Below are positions 18,538 through 26,854 of a DNA stretch of 64,000 bases, in pieces. The position numbers and the translations under genes are program-made. Within the stretch, counting starts at the first letter, position 1. Every line of letters begins with the position of its first letter. Source of the stretch: Streptomyces sp. NBC_01689 (GTDB taxonomy: Bacteria; Actinomycetota; Actinomycetes; Streptomycetales; Streptomycetaceae). Location: contig NZ_CP109592.1 of assembly GCF_036250675.1 (NCBI RefSeq), positions 5,518,001-5,582,000 of the forward strand, read 5' to 3'. The notes below the pieces were generated by a model. That model had not been told where the DNA came from. It saw only the letters and a list, made by a program, of their open reading frames with translations, and did not search any database.

Positions 18538-19268
18538 CCCTCGTCCACGCGGACCTCGACCGCGCCGTCGCCGTCCTCACCCTCGACTCGCCCACCAACC
18601 GCAACGCGCTGTCGTCCGCGCTCGTGGCCGAACTCGCCGAAGGGCTCGCGCGGTGCGGCGAGGACGACGACGTCCGCGCGGTCGTGCTCACCCACACCGG
18701 CAACACGTTCTGCGCGGGTGCCGACCTGCGCGACCCGCCCCAGCCGGACGCGCTCGTCGGACTGCTGCGGCGGATCGTCGAGCTGCCCAAACCGGTGGTG
18801 GCCCGGGTGACCGGGCACGTCCGGGCGGGCGGTCTGGGCCTGCTGGGCGCCTGCGACATCGCCGTCTCCTCCGGCGCGGCCACCTTCGCCTTCACGGAGG
18901 TCCGCATCGGGGTCGCGCCCGCTGTCATCTCGCTGCCCCTGCTGTCCCGCACGGACCCCCGCGCCCTCGCCCGTTACTACCTCACCGGCGAACGCCTCGA
19001 CGCCGCCGAGGCGGTGCGCACGGGATTGCTGACCGCGGCAGGCGACGACGCCGACGCGGTCCTCGCCCCCGTCCTGGACGGCCTGCGCCGGGCCTCCCCG
19101 CAGGGCCTCGCCGAGACGAAACGGCTGCTCACGGCTAAGGTGCTGGAGGCTTTCGACCGGGACGCGGTCGCCCTGACGGCGCTCTCGGCCGAGCTGTTCT
19201 CCTCCGCGCAGGCCCGCGAGGGGATGACGGCCTTCCTCGAACGACGGGATCCCGCATGGGTGGTGTGA
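18534..19268 (+). CDS. enoyl-CoA hydratase/isomerase (crotonase) family protein
   Basis: A 244-residue crotonase. The first oxyanion-hole segment is NTFCAGADLR near residue 59. The second is the glycine-rich HVRAGGLGLLGACDIAVS near 95-112, and a Glu is retained in FTEVRIGVAP. The second catalytic Glu region (PGGGGTQ in hydratases) is not conserved, so isomerase or hydrolase activity is also possible. GTG start inside a GTGA overlap with the ligase gene. Likely hydrates or rearranges the enoyl-CoA made by the upstream dehydrogenase. Confidence 0.85.
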   Translation: MTLVHADLDRAVAVLTLDSPTNRNALSSALVAELAEGLARCGEDDDVRAVVLTHTGNTFCAGADLRDPPQPDALVGLLRRIVELPKPVVARVTGHVRAGGLGLLGACDIAVSSGAATFAFTEVRIGVAPAVISLPLLSRTDPRALARYYLTGERLDAAEAVRTGLLTAAGDDADAVLAPVLDGLRRASPQGLAETKRLLTAKVLEAFDRDAVALTALSAELFSSAQAREGMTAFLERRDPAWVV

Positions 19269-19993
19269 ACACGGCGGAAGCCTCGGACGACGCGACGGCC
19301 GCGACGGACCCCGCGGGTCCACAGGACGCGACGGACCCGGAACCCACCGGGCACGCGGGACACACGGACCGGACCGGCCCCCCGAGCGCGCACGGCTCGC
19401 GCCGCTCCCGTCCCGCGCACGTCCCGAAGCAGGACCGCAGCCGGGCCACCCGGCAGCGGCTGCTGGCCGCCGCAGTGGCCTGTCTCGCCGAACACGGCTG
19501 GGCGGGCTCCACGGTCGCCGTCGTCGCGGAACGGGCCGGGGTCTCCCGGGGCGCCGCCCAGCACCACTTCCCGACCCGCGAGGACCTGTTCACGGCGGCG
19601 GTGGAGTACGTCGCCGAGGAACGCTCCACGGCCCTGCGCGCCCTCTTCCCGGAAGGTGCCGCGGACCGGCGCGCCGTCGTCGCGGCCCTCGTCGACCTCT
19701 TCACGGGCCCGCTCTTCCGCGCCGCCCTCCACCTGTGGGTGGCCGCCTCCGACGAGGAGCAGCTCCGCGTCAGGGTCACCGAACTGGAGGCCCGCGTCGG
19801 CCGCGAGACCCACCGGATCGCCGTGGACCTGCTGGCCGCGGACGAGTCCCGCCCGGGCGTACGGGAGACCGTCCAGGGTCTCCTCGACATGTCCCGGGGG
19901 CTGGGCCTCGCCCATCTCCTCACGGACGACACGGCCCGCCGGGAGCGGGTGGTCGCGCAGTGGGGCGTGATCCTGAACGGGGTGCTGGAGTGA
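19256..19993 (+). CDS. TetR-family transcriptional regulator of the carboxylase operon
   Basis: A 245-residue TetR regulator. The HTH region (RATRQRLLAAAVACLAEHGW through GVSRGAAQHHF) spans about residues 62-106, with a variable ligand domain after it. The first 55 residues are an unusual Asp/Thr/Pro/Gly-rich extension; the ATG at 19256 overlaps the hydratase gene by 13 bases, and a GTG at 19265 is an alternative. Being the last gene of the operon, it probably represses its own operon until a CoA ester accumulates. The dyad at 9544-9555 is the best candidate site. Confidence 0.87.
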   Translation: MGGVNTAEASDDATAATDPAGPQDATDPEPTGHAGHTDRTGPPSAHGSRRSRPAHVPKQDRSRATRQRLLAAAVACLAEHGWAGSTVAVVAERAGVSRGAAQHHFPTREDLFTAAVEYVAEERSTALRALFPEGAADRRAVVAALVDLFTGPLFRAALHLWVAASDEEQLRVRVTELEARVGRETHRIAVDLLAADESRPGVRETVQGLLDMSRGLGLAHLLTDDTARRERVVAQWGVILNGVLE

Positions 19994-20005
19994 GCGGGGC
20001 CGGGG

Positions 20006-20764
20006 TCACGGGCTGAGCCGCTCCACCGTCCATCCGCCGTCCGGCTCCGCCGTGTACCGGAGCCGGTCGTGGAGGCGGTTCTCGCGGCCCTGCCAGAACT
20101 CGACCGTCCGGGGGGCGACGCGGAAGCCGCCCCAGTGCGGGGGGACCGGGACCTGCTCGCCCTCGGGGTAGCGGGCGCTCAGCTCCGCGTAGGAGGCGTC
20201 GAGCGCGGAGCGGGAGGGGACGACCGAGGACTGAGCGCTGGCCCAGGCACCGAGCTGGGAGCCGTGCGGACGGGTCCGGAAGTACGCGGCCGTCTCGTCG
20301 CGGCCGGTACGGCGGGCCGTCCCGGTGACGATGACCTGGCGGGCCATCGGGTGCCAGGGGAAGAGCAGCGACACGTAGGGGTTCGTGGCCAGCTCCAGGG
20401 CCTTGCGGGATTCGTAGTTGGTGTAGAAGACGAAGCCCTGCTCGTCGTACTGCTTGAGCAGCACCGTGCGGGAGCTGGGCCGCCCGTCGGCGTCGGCCGT
20501 GCACACGACCATCGCGTTCGGTTCGTACACCACGCCCTGCGCGGCGGCCTGCGCGGCCTGCCTGAACCAGCGGCCGAACTGGTCCATGGGGTGCGGGGCG
20601 AGACCGGACTCCAGGAATCCCTCGGCGCGGTAGTGGGCGCGCATCGCGGCCGGGTCGGTACCGGGTTCGGCCGCGGCTCCGTCCGCGGCCTGTTCTTCTG
20701 CGGCGGCCTCGGCCGCGCGCTGGACGAGGGGCTCCGCGGATTCATCCGGGTAACGGTCGTTCAC
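20006..20764 (-). CDS. pdxH: pyridoxamine 5'-phosphate oxidase
   Basis: A 252-residue FMN enzyme that oxidises pyridoxine- or pyridoxamine-5'-phosphate to pyridoxal phosphate. The FMN-binding core includes [20 protein letters not shown] near residue 97, and the C-terminal signature is [16 protein letters not shown] near 220-235. A charged N-terminal extension of about 35 residues (Ala/Glu-rich) is longer than in E. coli PdxH. The GTG at 20764 is chosen because the conserved sequence begins soon after; there is no strong Shine-Dalgarno sequence. Converges with the tetR gene 12 bases away and is divergent from citA. Confidence 0.92.
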   Translation of the reverse strand: MNDRYPDESAEPLVQRAAEAAAEEQAADGAAAEPGTDPAAMRAHYRAEGFLESGLAPHPMDQFGRWFRQAAQAAAQGVVYEPNAMVVCTADADGRPSSRTVLLKQYDEQGFVFYTNYESRKALELATNPYVSLLFPWHPMARQVIVTGTARRTGRDETAAYFRTRPHGSQLGAWASAQSSVVPSRSALDASYAELSARYPEGEQVPVPPHWGGFRVAPRTVEFWQGRENRLHDRLRYTAEPDGGWTVERLSP

Positions 20765-20822
20765 GCGGTCATCTTGCCGTACTTCGGCCCCCACTCGGCG
20801 GGAGTGGGGTTCATCACTGCGT

Positions 20823-20835
20823 GGCACTGAGTGCC
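20823..20835. promoter_or_regulatory. 13-bp perfect palindrome between pdxH and citA
   Basis: GGCACT-G-AGTGCC lies 58 bases upstream of the pdxH start and 230 bases upstream of citA, in a 302-base divergent region that otherwise shows no gene. The dyad could be an operator for either gene. No regulator is assigned. Confidence 0.3.
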
Positions 20836-21066
20836 GCGCGCTCTCCCCAAAGGTGGCACCCGGGGTTATCGTGCTGCTGCCGCTCCGGTGGGGTGACCGC
20901 CGGCCGCACGGGGCATCACCGGGATGACGTACCGGACCACGAGTCCATGAGCCGACCGTGGAACCGGACGTCGACCACCCGTCACCGCCGCAGGTCTCCC
21001 ACGGCACGGTCCATCGCACCACCCGCCCGCAGACCCCCCGTCGCACACATCATGAGGAGCCGCCTG

Positions 21067-22167
21067 ATGTCCGACTTCGTACCCGGACTCGAAGGAGTCG
21101 TCGCGTTCGAGACGGAGATCGCCGAACCGGACAAGGAGGGCGGCGCCCTGCGGTACCGGGGCGTCGACATCGAGGATCTGGTCGGTCACGTCTCCTTCGG
21201 AAACGTCTGGGGACTCCTCGTCGACGGCGCGTTCAACCCGGGCCTGCCGCCCGCCGAGCCGTTCCCGATCCCCGTCCACTCGGGTGACATCCGTGTCGAC
21301 GTCCAGTCCGCGCTCGCCATGCTCGCACCCGTCTGGGGCCTCAAGCCCCTCCTCGACATCGACGAGGGACAGGCCCGCGAGGACCTCGCCCGGGCCGCGG
21401 TCATGGCCCTCTCGTACGTCGCCCAGTCCGCCCGCGGCCAGGGCCGTCCGATGGTCCCGCAGAGCGAGATCGACAAGGCGCACTCGATCGCCGAGCGGTT
21501 CATGATCCGCTGGCGCGGCGAGCCGGACCCCAAGCACGTGGCCGCCGTGGACGCTTACTGGACGTCCGCCGCCGAGCACGGCATGAACGCCTCCACCTTC
21601 ACCGCGCGTGTCATCGCGTCGACCGGCGCGGACGTGGCGGCCGCGCTCTCCGGGGCGGTGGGCGCGATGTCGGGCCCGCTGCACGGCGGCGCCCCCTCCC
21701 GCGTCCTCGGCATGATCGAGGAGATCGAGCGCACCGGGGACGCCGAGGCGTACGTCCGGCAGGCGCTGGACCAGGGGGAACGCCTGATGGGCTTCGGTCA
21801 CCGCGTCTACCGCGCCGAGGACCCCCGCGCGCGGGTGCTGCGCCGTACGGCGCGCGATCTGGGCGCCCCCCGCTTCGAGGTGGCCGAGGCGCTGGAGAAG
21901 GCGGCCCTGGCGGAGCTGCACGCCCGCCGGCCGGACCGGGTGCTGGCGACGAACGTCGAGTTCTGGGCCGCCATCGTCCTCGACTTCGCCGAGGTCCCGG
22001 CGCACATGTTCACCTCGATGTTCACCTGCGCCCGCACCGCGGGCTGGTCGGCGCACATCCTGGAGCAGAAGCGCACGGGACGGCTCGTCCGGCCGTCCGC
22101 GCACTACGTGGGTCCCGGCCCGCGCGGCCCGCAGGAGATCAAGGGGTACGAGCGCATCGCCCACTGA
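21067..22167 (+). CDS. citA: citrate synthase 2
   Basis: A 366-residue citrate synthase, condensing oxaloacetate and acetyl-CoA to citrate in the TCA cycle. Active-site segments are GPLHGGAPSRVLGM near residue 200 and GFGHRVYRAEDPRA near 242. The segment normally carrying the catalytic Asp (NVDFY) reads NVEFWAA near 298, with Glu instead of Asp. This variant may be normal for the actinobacterial second citrate synthase. ATG at 21067 has GAGGAG seven bases upstream and is preferred over the in-frame ATG at 21052. It sits divergent from pdxH, as remembered for S. coelicolor. Confidence 0.9.
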   Translation: MSDFVPGLEGVVAFETEIAEPDKEGGALRYRGVDIEDLVGHVSFGNVWGLLVDGAFNPGLPPAEPFPIPVHSGDIRVDVQSALAMLAPVWGLKPLLDIDEGQAREDLARAAVMALSYVAQSARGQGRPMVPQSEIDKAHSIAERFMIRWRGEPDPKHVAAVDAYWTSAAEHGMNASTFTARVIASTGADVAAALSGAVGAMSGPLHGGAPSRVLGMIEEIERTGDAEAYVRQALDQGERLMGFGHRVYRAEDPRARVLRRTARDLGAPRFEVAEALEKAALAELHARRPDRVLATNVEFWAAIVLDFAEVPAHMFTSMFTCARTAGWSAHILEQKRTGRLVRPSAHYVGPGPRGPQEIKGYERIAH

Positions 22168-22227
22168 GCCGCCTCCCACGGCCACCGGTCATGGGGCCGC
22201 CGGTCGTGGGTCCGGGGCCGTCGGTCG

Positions 22228-23256
22228 TCACGCGGGCGTGAGCAGTCCCGCGTGATGACGGGCGGCGACCAGCGGATGGGCGCGCAGCTTGCCCTTCAGC
22301 TCGTTGAACCCGTACTCGGCGAAGAGCGGGTTCGTCGGGTCGTCGGTGATCCCGGGCGCGGCGGACGCGTGCGGGAAGACCAGCGGCTCGACCCGGGCGT
22401 CGAGGCGGGGGTTGTAGAAGAAGGGCACGGAGAAGCGCTCGGTGGCCCCGGGCGGGCTCACGACCCGGTGGTTGGTGGCGAGCAGGTAGCCGTCGGTGGC
22501 GACCTCCAGCAACTCGCCCAGGTTGACCACGAAGGCACCCGGCAGGGGCGGCACGTCGTGGAAGCGGCCGTCCGCCCGCTGCACCTGGAGTCCGCCCACG
22601 CTGTCCTGGAGCAGCAGCGTCAGGAACCCGTAGTCCTTGTGCGCGCCCACGCCCTGGCCGGCGCCGTCGCCCGCGCTCCCCGGATAGCGCACGAGCTTCA
22701 GATGCGGATGGGCCCGGTCCCCGAAGATCGGTTCGTAGAAGTCGGCGGGTGCCCCGATGGCGGTGAGCAGTTCGCGCAGCAGCCGTGCCGCGACGGAGCC
22801 GAGCCGGTCGATCCAGGCCAGGGCGGCGGTCCGCAGCTCGGGCAGCGCGGCGGGCCACTGGTTCGGGCCCTGCAGCCACCAGTAGGCGGGCTCGTCCGCG
22901 CCGGGGCGCCGGGCGGGCCGCTCGGCGCCTATGTCCAGCTGGTCCCGCCAGTCCTGGCTGCCGCCCGTGCGTTCGTCGCCGGTGCGGGTGTAACCGCGGA
23001 AATGCGGCGAGCCGACGTTGTCGAGGGCGAGCCGGTCGGCCTCGGGCAGGGCGAAGAAGCGGTGCATGGCGCCGAGCAGGGCGTCGGTCTCGGCCGCGGT
23101 CACCCCGTGTCCGACGAGCTGGAAGAAGCCGACGTCGTGGGCGGCGCTGTGCAGTTGCGCGTGCAGCAGGGCACGCGCCTGGGGGCCGCGGCCGGCCGCG
23201 GAGAGGTCGATGATCGGGAGCTGCTGGTACGGCGAGGAGGACGGGTACGTCGTCAT
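22228..23256 (-). CDS. isopenicillin N synthase-like 2-oxoglutarate/Fe(II)-type oxygenase
   Basis: A 342-residue non-haem iron oxygenase. N-terminal DIOX_N sequence (LPIIDLSAAG near residue 13, GFFQLVGHGV near 43) leads to the jelly-roll core with the iron-binding HxD (GAHKDYGF near 203) and the distal His (LATNHRVVSPPG near 259). Arg/Ser after it (ATERFSVPFF) could bind 2-oxoglutarate. These proteins include gibberellin/flavonoid oxygenase relatives; no biosynthetic cluster surrounds it and the substrate is unknown. Upstream on the same strand, 95 bases away, is a 25-codon leader peptide, suggesting control by attenuation or small-peptide translation. Confidence 0.88.
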   Translation of the reverse strand: MTTYPSSSPYQQLPIIDLSAAGRGPQARALLHAQLHSAAHDVGFFQLVGHGVTAAETDALLGAMHRFFALPEADRLALDNVGSPHFRGYTRTGDERTGGSQDWRDQLDIGAERPARRPGADEPAYWWLQGPNQWPAALPELRTAALAWIDRLGSVAARLLRELLTAIGAPADFYEPIFGDRAHPHLKLVRYPGSAGDGAGQGVGAHKDYGFLTLLLQDSVGGLQVQRADGRFHDVPPLPGAFVVNLGELLEVATDGYLLATNHRVVSPPGATERFSVPFFYNPRLDARVEPLVFPHASAAPGITDDPTNPLFAEYGFNELKGKLRAHPLVAARHHAGLLTPA

Positions 23257-23350
23257 GGGGTGCGTCCGCGGGGTGTACGGGGTGCCCGGGGGGCCGCCGG
23301 GGATGGGGCGGGGCCACGGGTGCCGGAGGAGAGAAAGGTGAGGGCGAGGG

Positions 23351-23428
23351 TCAGGCGCTGGGCCGACAGCCCATGCTCGTGACGCGCACGTAGTCCACGT
23401 GTCGGCGTCGAACGAGCATCGGAAGCAT
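23351..23428 (-). CDS. putative leader peptide upstream of the oxygenase gene
   Basis: A 25-codon reading frame ending in RRRHVDYVRVTSMGCRPSA. The pattern RRRHVD-x-x-RV-x-S-x-x-C matches the small actinobacterial peptides annotated as putative leader peptides, often placed before cysteine, sulfur or other metabolic genes. The ATG at 23428 is six bases after a TATTCT box (23435-23440 on this strand), and no Shine-Dalgarno sequence is seen, so the mRNA may be leaderless. An inner ATG at 23419 would give 22 residues. The single Cys near the end could sense cysteine or thiol supply. The gene precedes the oxygenase on the same strand. Confidence 0.65.
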   Translation of the reverse strand: MLPMLVRRRHVDYVRVTSMGCRPSA

Positions 23429-23458
23429 GGACCGAGAATACTGCGGACCCTCAGAAAC

Positions 23459-23480
23459 GTGTGTGTCCCACCTCACACAC
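23459..23480. promoter_or_regulatory. inverted repeat at the leader-peptide promoter
   Basis: Seven-base arms GTGTGTG (23459-23465) and CACACAC (23474-23480) flank eight bases. On the minus strand this dyad lies about 31-52 bases upstream of the leader-peptide ATG, around the expected -35 position of a leaderless transcript with -10 at 23435-23440. It could be an activator or repressor site. Confidence 0.4.
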
Positions 23481-23496
23481 CCCGTACAACGCAGGC

Positions 23497-23567
23497 GACC
23501 CGCGAGTTCGGGTCCCTTCGCCTCGCGGCGGAGGAGCCGGCCGGACGTACCGGCGAACTCGCGGGTC
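23497..23567. repeat. 14-bp perfect inverted repeat in intergenic DNA
   Basis: Arms GACCCGCGAGTTCG (23497-23510) and CGAACTCGCGGGTC (23554-23567) are exact reverse complements separated by 43 bases. The remaining intergenic DNA (23429-23924, about 496 bases) holds no convincing gene. It includes a shorter GTGTG-CAC-CACAC dyad at 23709-23721 and a T-run at 23751-23756. Confidence 0.6.
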
Positions 23568-23924
23568 GGGTGACTGCTGGAGATTGGGCCGGCTGCGCGC
23601 TGCTTCACGCGCGGGTCCGGCACCGCACTGGATGTGGTGACGGGCCGCTAGCCCGCAGCCACCTCACGCGTCCGGTTGGGATACATCTGCCGAACCACCT
23701 CCTCTCTCGTGTGCACCACACCTTAGGAACGGATCGCGCACCGCTCAACTGTTTTTTCCCTCCGACCCGCGGCCACCGGGACGGGTGGGACGTAATTCCC
23801 GTGCGCAACGATTTCGTCGAATCTTCGGGGAATGAGGTGTGGGCTGGGTCACGTTCGAGTTGAATGACTGCCAGTGAGTGAACTGTCTCGCCGTACGTGC
23901 GGACGCAGCCTGCAGGGGGTCCAG

Positions 23925-25307
23925 GTGAGTGCTTCCCGGCGTAGTGGGACCACCGATGAGCTGGGGCCGGACGAGCCCGAGCCGGGTGGTTCGGATCTGC
24001 TTGCCGCCCTGCTGGACGGGATGGACGCGGCCCTGTGCGCGTTCGACGCCGACGGGGTCGTCACCCACTGGAACCGGGAGGCCGAGCGGATTCTCGGCTG
24101 GACCGCCGCCGAGGCCGTGGGGCGGCGCGGATTCGCCGGGTGGGCCGTGCGCACCGCGGACGCCGAGGAGGTCGAGGCGCGGCTGCTGTCCGCGATGGAG
24201 GCCCCGGGCCGGCAGGTGAACGAGTTCGCGCTGCTGACCAAGGACGGCGGGCGCGTGCTCGTCCGGACCCAGTCCGCCGCGGTGCGCGGGCCCGACGGCA
24301 AGGCCGCCGGGGTGTACTGCGCCTTCAGCGAGGTCCACGCGCAGATCGACCTCGAACGGTCCATCGCCCTGAGCGAGGCGCTGTTCGAGGATGCCAGCTG
24401 GGGTGTCGTCCTGGTCGACGCGGACCTGCGGCCCGCCGTGGTCAACGCGCACGCGGCCCGGGCGCTGGGCACCGGCCGCACGGCCGTGCTCGGACGGCCC
24501 CTGGGGGAGTTGCTGGCGCAGGGCGTCGAGGAGCTGGAGAGCGCGCTCACCCATGTGCTCGCGGAGGGCGCTCCGCCCGCGCCCGCCGAGATGTGGGTGA
24601 GCGTGCGGTCGGCGGAGGGGGAGCAACGGCGGTGCTGGCGCAGCGGCTTCGTGCGGCTGGCCTCGCCGCTCACGGAGGAACCGGTCCCGCTCGGGGTCGG
24701 GTGGCTCTTCCAGGACGTGACGGAGGCCAAGCAGACCGAGCAGGAGGCGGCGCTGCTGCGCTTCCGGGCCAATCAGCTGCACCGGGCGGCGCGGGCCGCC
24801 GCCGAGTGCGAGGACCCGGGTGAGGCGGCCACGGTCCATCTGGACTTCTCGCTCGCCGGGTTCGCCGACCACGCGCTGATCGACCGGGTGGCCGGGGGAC
24901 CGGTGGCCGACGAGGAAGGGCCGGTGCGGCTGGTCCGGGCCACCGCCACGCCGGCCGGGGCGCCGGGCCCGAGCCTGCTCACGGGGAAGGCCGGGCTGCC
25001 CGTGCGGTACCCGGAGGGGCACCCCGCGCTGCAGTGCGTCGAGCGCGCCGGGTCCGTACGGGCCAGTTCCGCCGAGAGCGCGCCCGAGCGGACGCGCGAG
25101 TGGGCGGTGGCCCGCCAGTGGCCGGCCGACGCGGTGCACGCCCTGTGCGCGGTGCTGCGCAGCAGGGGCCGGACGCTCGGCGTCGTGACGTTCCTCCGCG
25201 GGGCGGGGCGCACCCAGTTCGAACGCGCGGACGCCATGTACGCGGAGGACATGGCCGTACGGATCGCCATGGCCCTGGACCTGGAGGGACTCGTGGACCG
25301 CCCGTGA
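23925..25307 (+). CDS. PAS-domain protein (two PAS segments)
   Basis: A 460-residue soluble protein. A PAS domain at about residues 25-140 has the typical MDAALCAFDADGVVTHWNRE start and RVLVRTQSAAVRGPDGK, and a second PAS-like segment at about 150-275 (WGVVLVDADLRPAVVNAHA). A GAF-like C-terminal region ends near residue 450. No HTH, kinase, GGDEF or PP2C catalytic motif is seen, so it may be a sensor partner or a degenerate SpoIIE-type regulator lacking its phosphatase domain. GTG at 23925 is preferred because AGGGGG lies seven bases upstream; an earlier GTG at 23874 lacks this. Divergent from the leader peptide/oxygenase unit. Confidence 0.75.
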   Translation: MSASRRSGTTDELGPDEPEPGGSDLLAALLDGMDAALCAFDADGVVTHWNREAERILGWTAAEAVGRRGFAGWAVRTADAEEVEARLLSAMEAPGRQVNEFALLTKDGGRVLVRTQSAAVRGPDGKAAGVYCAFSEVHAQIDLERSIALSEALFEDASWGVVLVDADLRPAVVNAHAARALGTGRTAVLGRPLGELLAQGVEELESALTHVLAEGAPPAPAEMWVSVRSAEGEQRRCWRSGFVRLASPLTEEPVPLGVGWLFQDVTEAKQTEQEAALLRFRANQLHRAARAAAECEDPGEAATVHLDFSLAGFADHALIDRVAGGPVADEEGPVRLVRATATPAGAPGPSLLTGKAGLPVRYPEGHPALQCVERAGSVRASSAESAPERTREWAVARQWPADAVHALCAVLRSRGRTLGVVTFLRGAGRTQFERADAMYAEDMAVRIAMALDLEGLVDRP

Positions 25308-26001
25308 CCCCCGGCGGCCGCGCGGCCGCCGTCCGGGACGGCGACACCGGACCGAGGGGGACAGGTCCGCCGGTGTCACAGGACGGACGCCCGGAGCCAC
25401 GGCCGACCGGCCGGTCGAGGCCGCGAGCCGGAGGAACGCCGGCCCACCGGGCCGTTCCCTGACCCGGGCGCGGGTCAGGCACACCGGTCGGGCGTCGGGC
25501 CCGGGGCGGAGGGCGTGCTGCCGTGGGCGGCGGGAGCCCGCGTCCGTCGGGCCGGTCGGTGGCGGGCAGGCGGGCCACGGTGGTGGGTCCGGGGCCGGAG
25601 TGCCCGCGGCGCAGGGGTTCCGGTCCGACCCGGGCCGGAGCCTTCTCGCAGCTCCAGCAGCTCCAGCAGCTCCAGCAGCTCCCGCAGGGGCGCTGTGGCC
25701 CGGCGCGGACGTCCAGGGACCAGCCGGTACGAGCCGGTACGAGCCGGTGTTCGCCGCCGAAGGCAGGGGGCCGACCGGCACCAGCCCGTGGACGGGGGCG
25801 GCGTGCGGCGGCATGGCCCCGGCAGGGTCCGGCACACCGGGGCCGACGGCTCCGTGGACCTTTCCGGCCTTCGCGGACCTTCCCGGCCCAGGGGACAGGG
25901 CGACGCCCCAGGGGCACCGGCAGGCGGCGCGAACGCCCCGGACGCGGCACGGCGGCACCGCGTCGCTCCCCGGTGCCGCCGGGGGCACCGGCCGGGGCGG
26001 C
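25308..26001. other. gene-poor intergenic region with short tandem repeats
   Basis: These 694 bases lie between convergent genes (PAS protein and SIS protein) and show no recognisable coding sequence, although several frames are open because of base composition. They contain four near-perfect copies of AGCTCCAGC at 25650-25685 and a GAGCCGGTAC direct repeat near 25730-25750. No clear terminator hairpin was identified. Confidence 0.6.
25649..25687. repeat. 9-bp tandem repeat (AGCTCCAGC, four copies)
   Basis: Three exact copies and a fourth with one change lie in tandem in non-coding DNA between convergent genes. The unit length is a multiple of three, but no gene here is supported. Likely a slippage tract. 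Confidence 0.7.
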
Positions 26002-26757
26002 TCAGCGGCGGTAGAAGATCCGGTCCCCGTACTCCGTCATCACGCGGCCGTTCCACTCGTGGCCGCCGTCCACGTTGCCCGAGCGCAGCAGCGGCGGCTC
26101 GATGCCGCGGCCGGCCAGCGCGCCGGCGGCCGTCGCCATGACGGCCTGGAGCAGGGCCGAGGTGACGACCGTGGAGGCGGGGGCGAAGGGGGCCTCGATG
26201 GCGTCCAGGGTCAGTTCGGCGTCCCCGACCGCGATCTTCGAGTCGAGGACGACGTCGCAGTGGTCCTTCAGGTACGTCCCCGAGGCGTGCCGGGACGTGG
26301 TCTCCGAGGCGTAGGCGACCGAGGTGACCCCGATGACCTTCACGCCCAGCGCGCGGGCGTTCATGGCCATCTCGACGGGGAGCGCGTTGCGGCCCGACAG
26401 GGAGATGATCACCAGCAGGTCCCCGGAGCGGAGCGGGCTGCAGTCCAGTACCGCGCTCGCGAGGCCGTCGACCCGTTCCAGGGCGGACCCGAGCGTCGCC
26501 GGCATGACGTCGACGCCGACCACGCCCGGCACCGTGAGCAGGTTCATCAGGGCGAGACCGCCCGCGCGGTAGACGACGTCCTGCGCGGCGAGCGAGGAGT
26601 GCCCCGCGCCGAAGGCGAACAGCCGGCCGCCCTCCGCGACGGTGTCGGCGATCAGCGCACCGGCCGCCTCGACGTCCTCGGCGCACTCGTCCCGTACCCG
26701 CTGCAGCAGGCCGATCGCGGCGTCGAAGAACTGCCCGGCCAGCTTGCTGTCGCTCAT
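26002..26757 (-). CDS. SIS-domain phosphosugar-binding protein
   Basis: A 251-residue SIS protein. The sugar-phosphate loop ISLSGRNALPVEMAM lies near residue 117, and an FGAGHSSLAAQDVVYRAGG stretch near 49-67 is typical of the group containing GlcNAc/MurNAc phosphate isomerase and etherase relatives. It probably isomerises, hydrolyses or senses an amino-sugar phosphate in the cytoplasm. ATG at 26757 has AAGGGG about nine bases upstream. It is divergent from dmdR1 across a 445-base region that carries a DasR-like site about 100 bases upstream of this gene, which supports a link to N-acetylglucosamine metabolism. Confidence 0.85.
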   Translation of the reverse strand: MSDSKLAGQFFDAAIGLLQRVRDECAEDVEAAGALIADTVAEGGRLFAFGAGHSSLAAQDVVYRAGGLALMNLLTVPGVVGVDVMPATLGSALERVDGLASAVLDCSPLRSGDLLVIISLSGRNALPVEMAMNARALGVKVIGVTSVAYASETTSRHASGTYLKDHCDVVLDSKIAVGDAELTLDAIEAPFAPASTVVTSALLQAVMATAAGALAGRGIEPPLLRSGNVDGGHEWNGRVMTEYGDRIFYRR

Positions 26758-26854
26758 CGGCGAAGCCCCTTCGAAGTCGCGTCGGCGCAGGGCCGGCGAG
26801 CGGTCGGACCGGCGGCGCGGCTCAGCCGTCACGCCGTCGTGTCGCGGATCACGT

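Noticed and set aside
23745..23760. T-run at 23751-23756 as a Rho-independent terminator.
   Set aside because: No stable hairpin lies immediately upstream of it on the plus strand, and no gene ends there.
25475..26686. Long minus-strand frame with Leu-Glu repeats (LLELLEL) running into the SIS gene.
   Set aside because: It is out of frame with the SIS gene over most of its length; the repeats come from a non-coding 9-bp tandem tract and there is no start signal.
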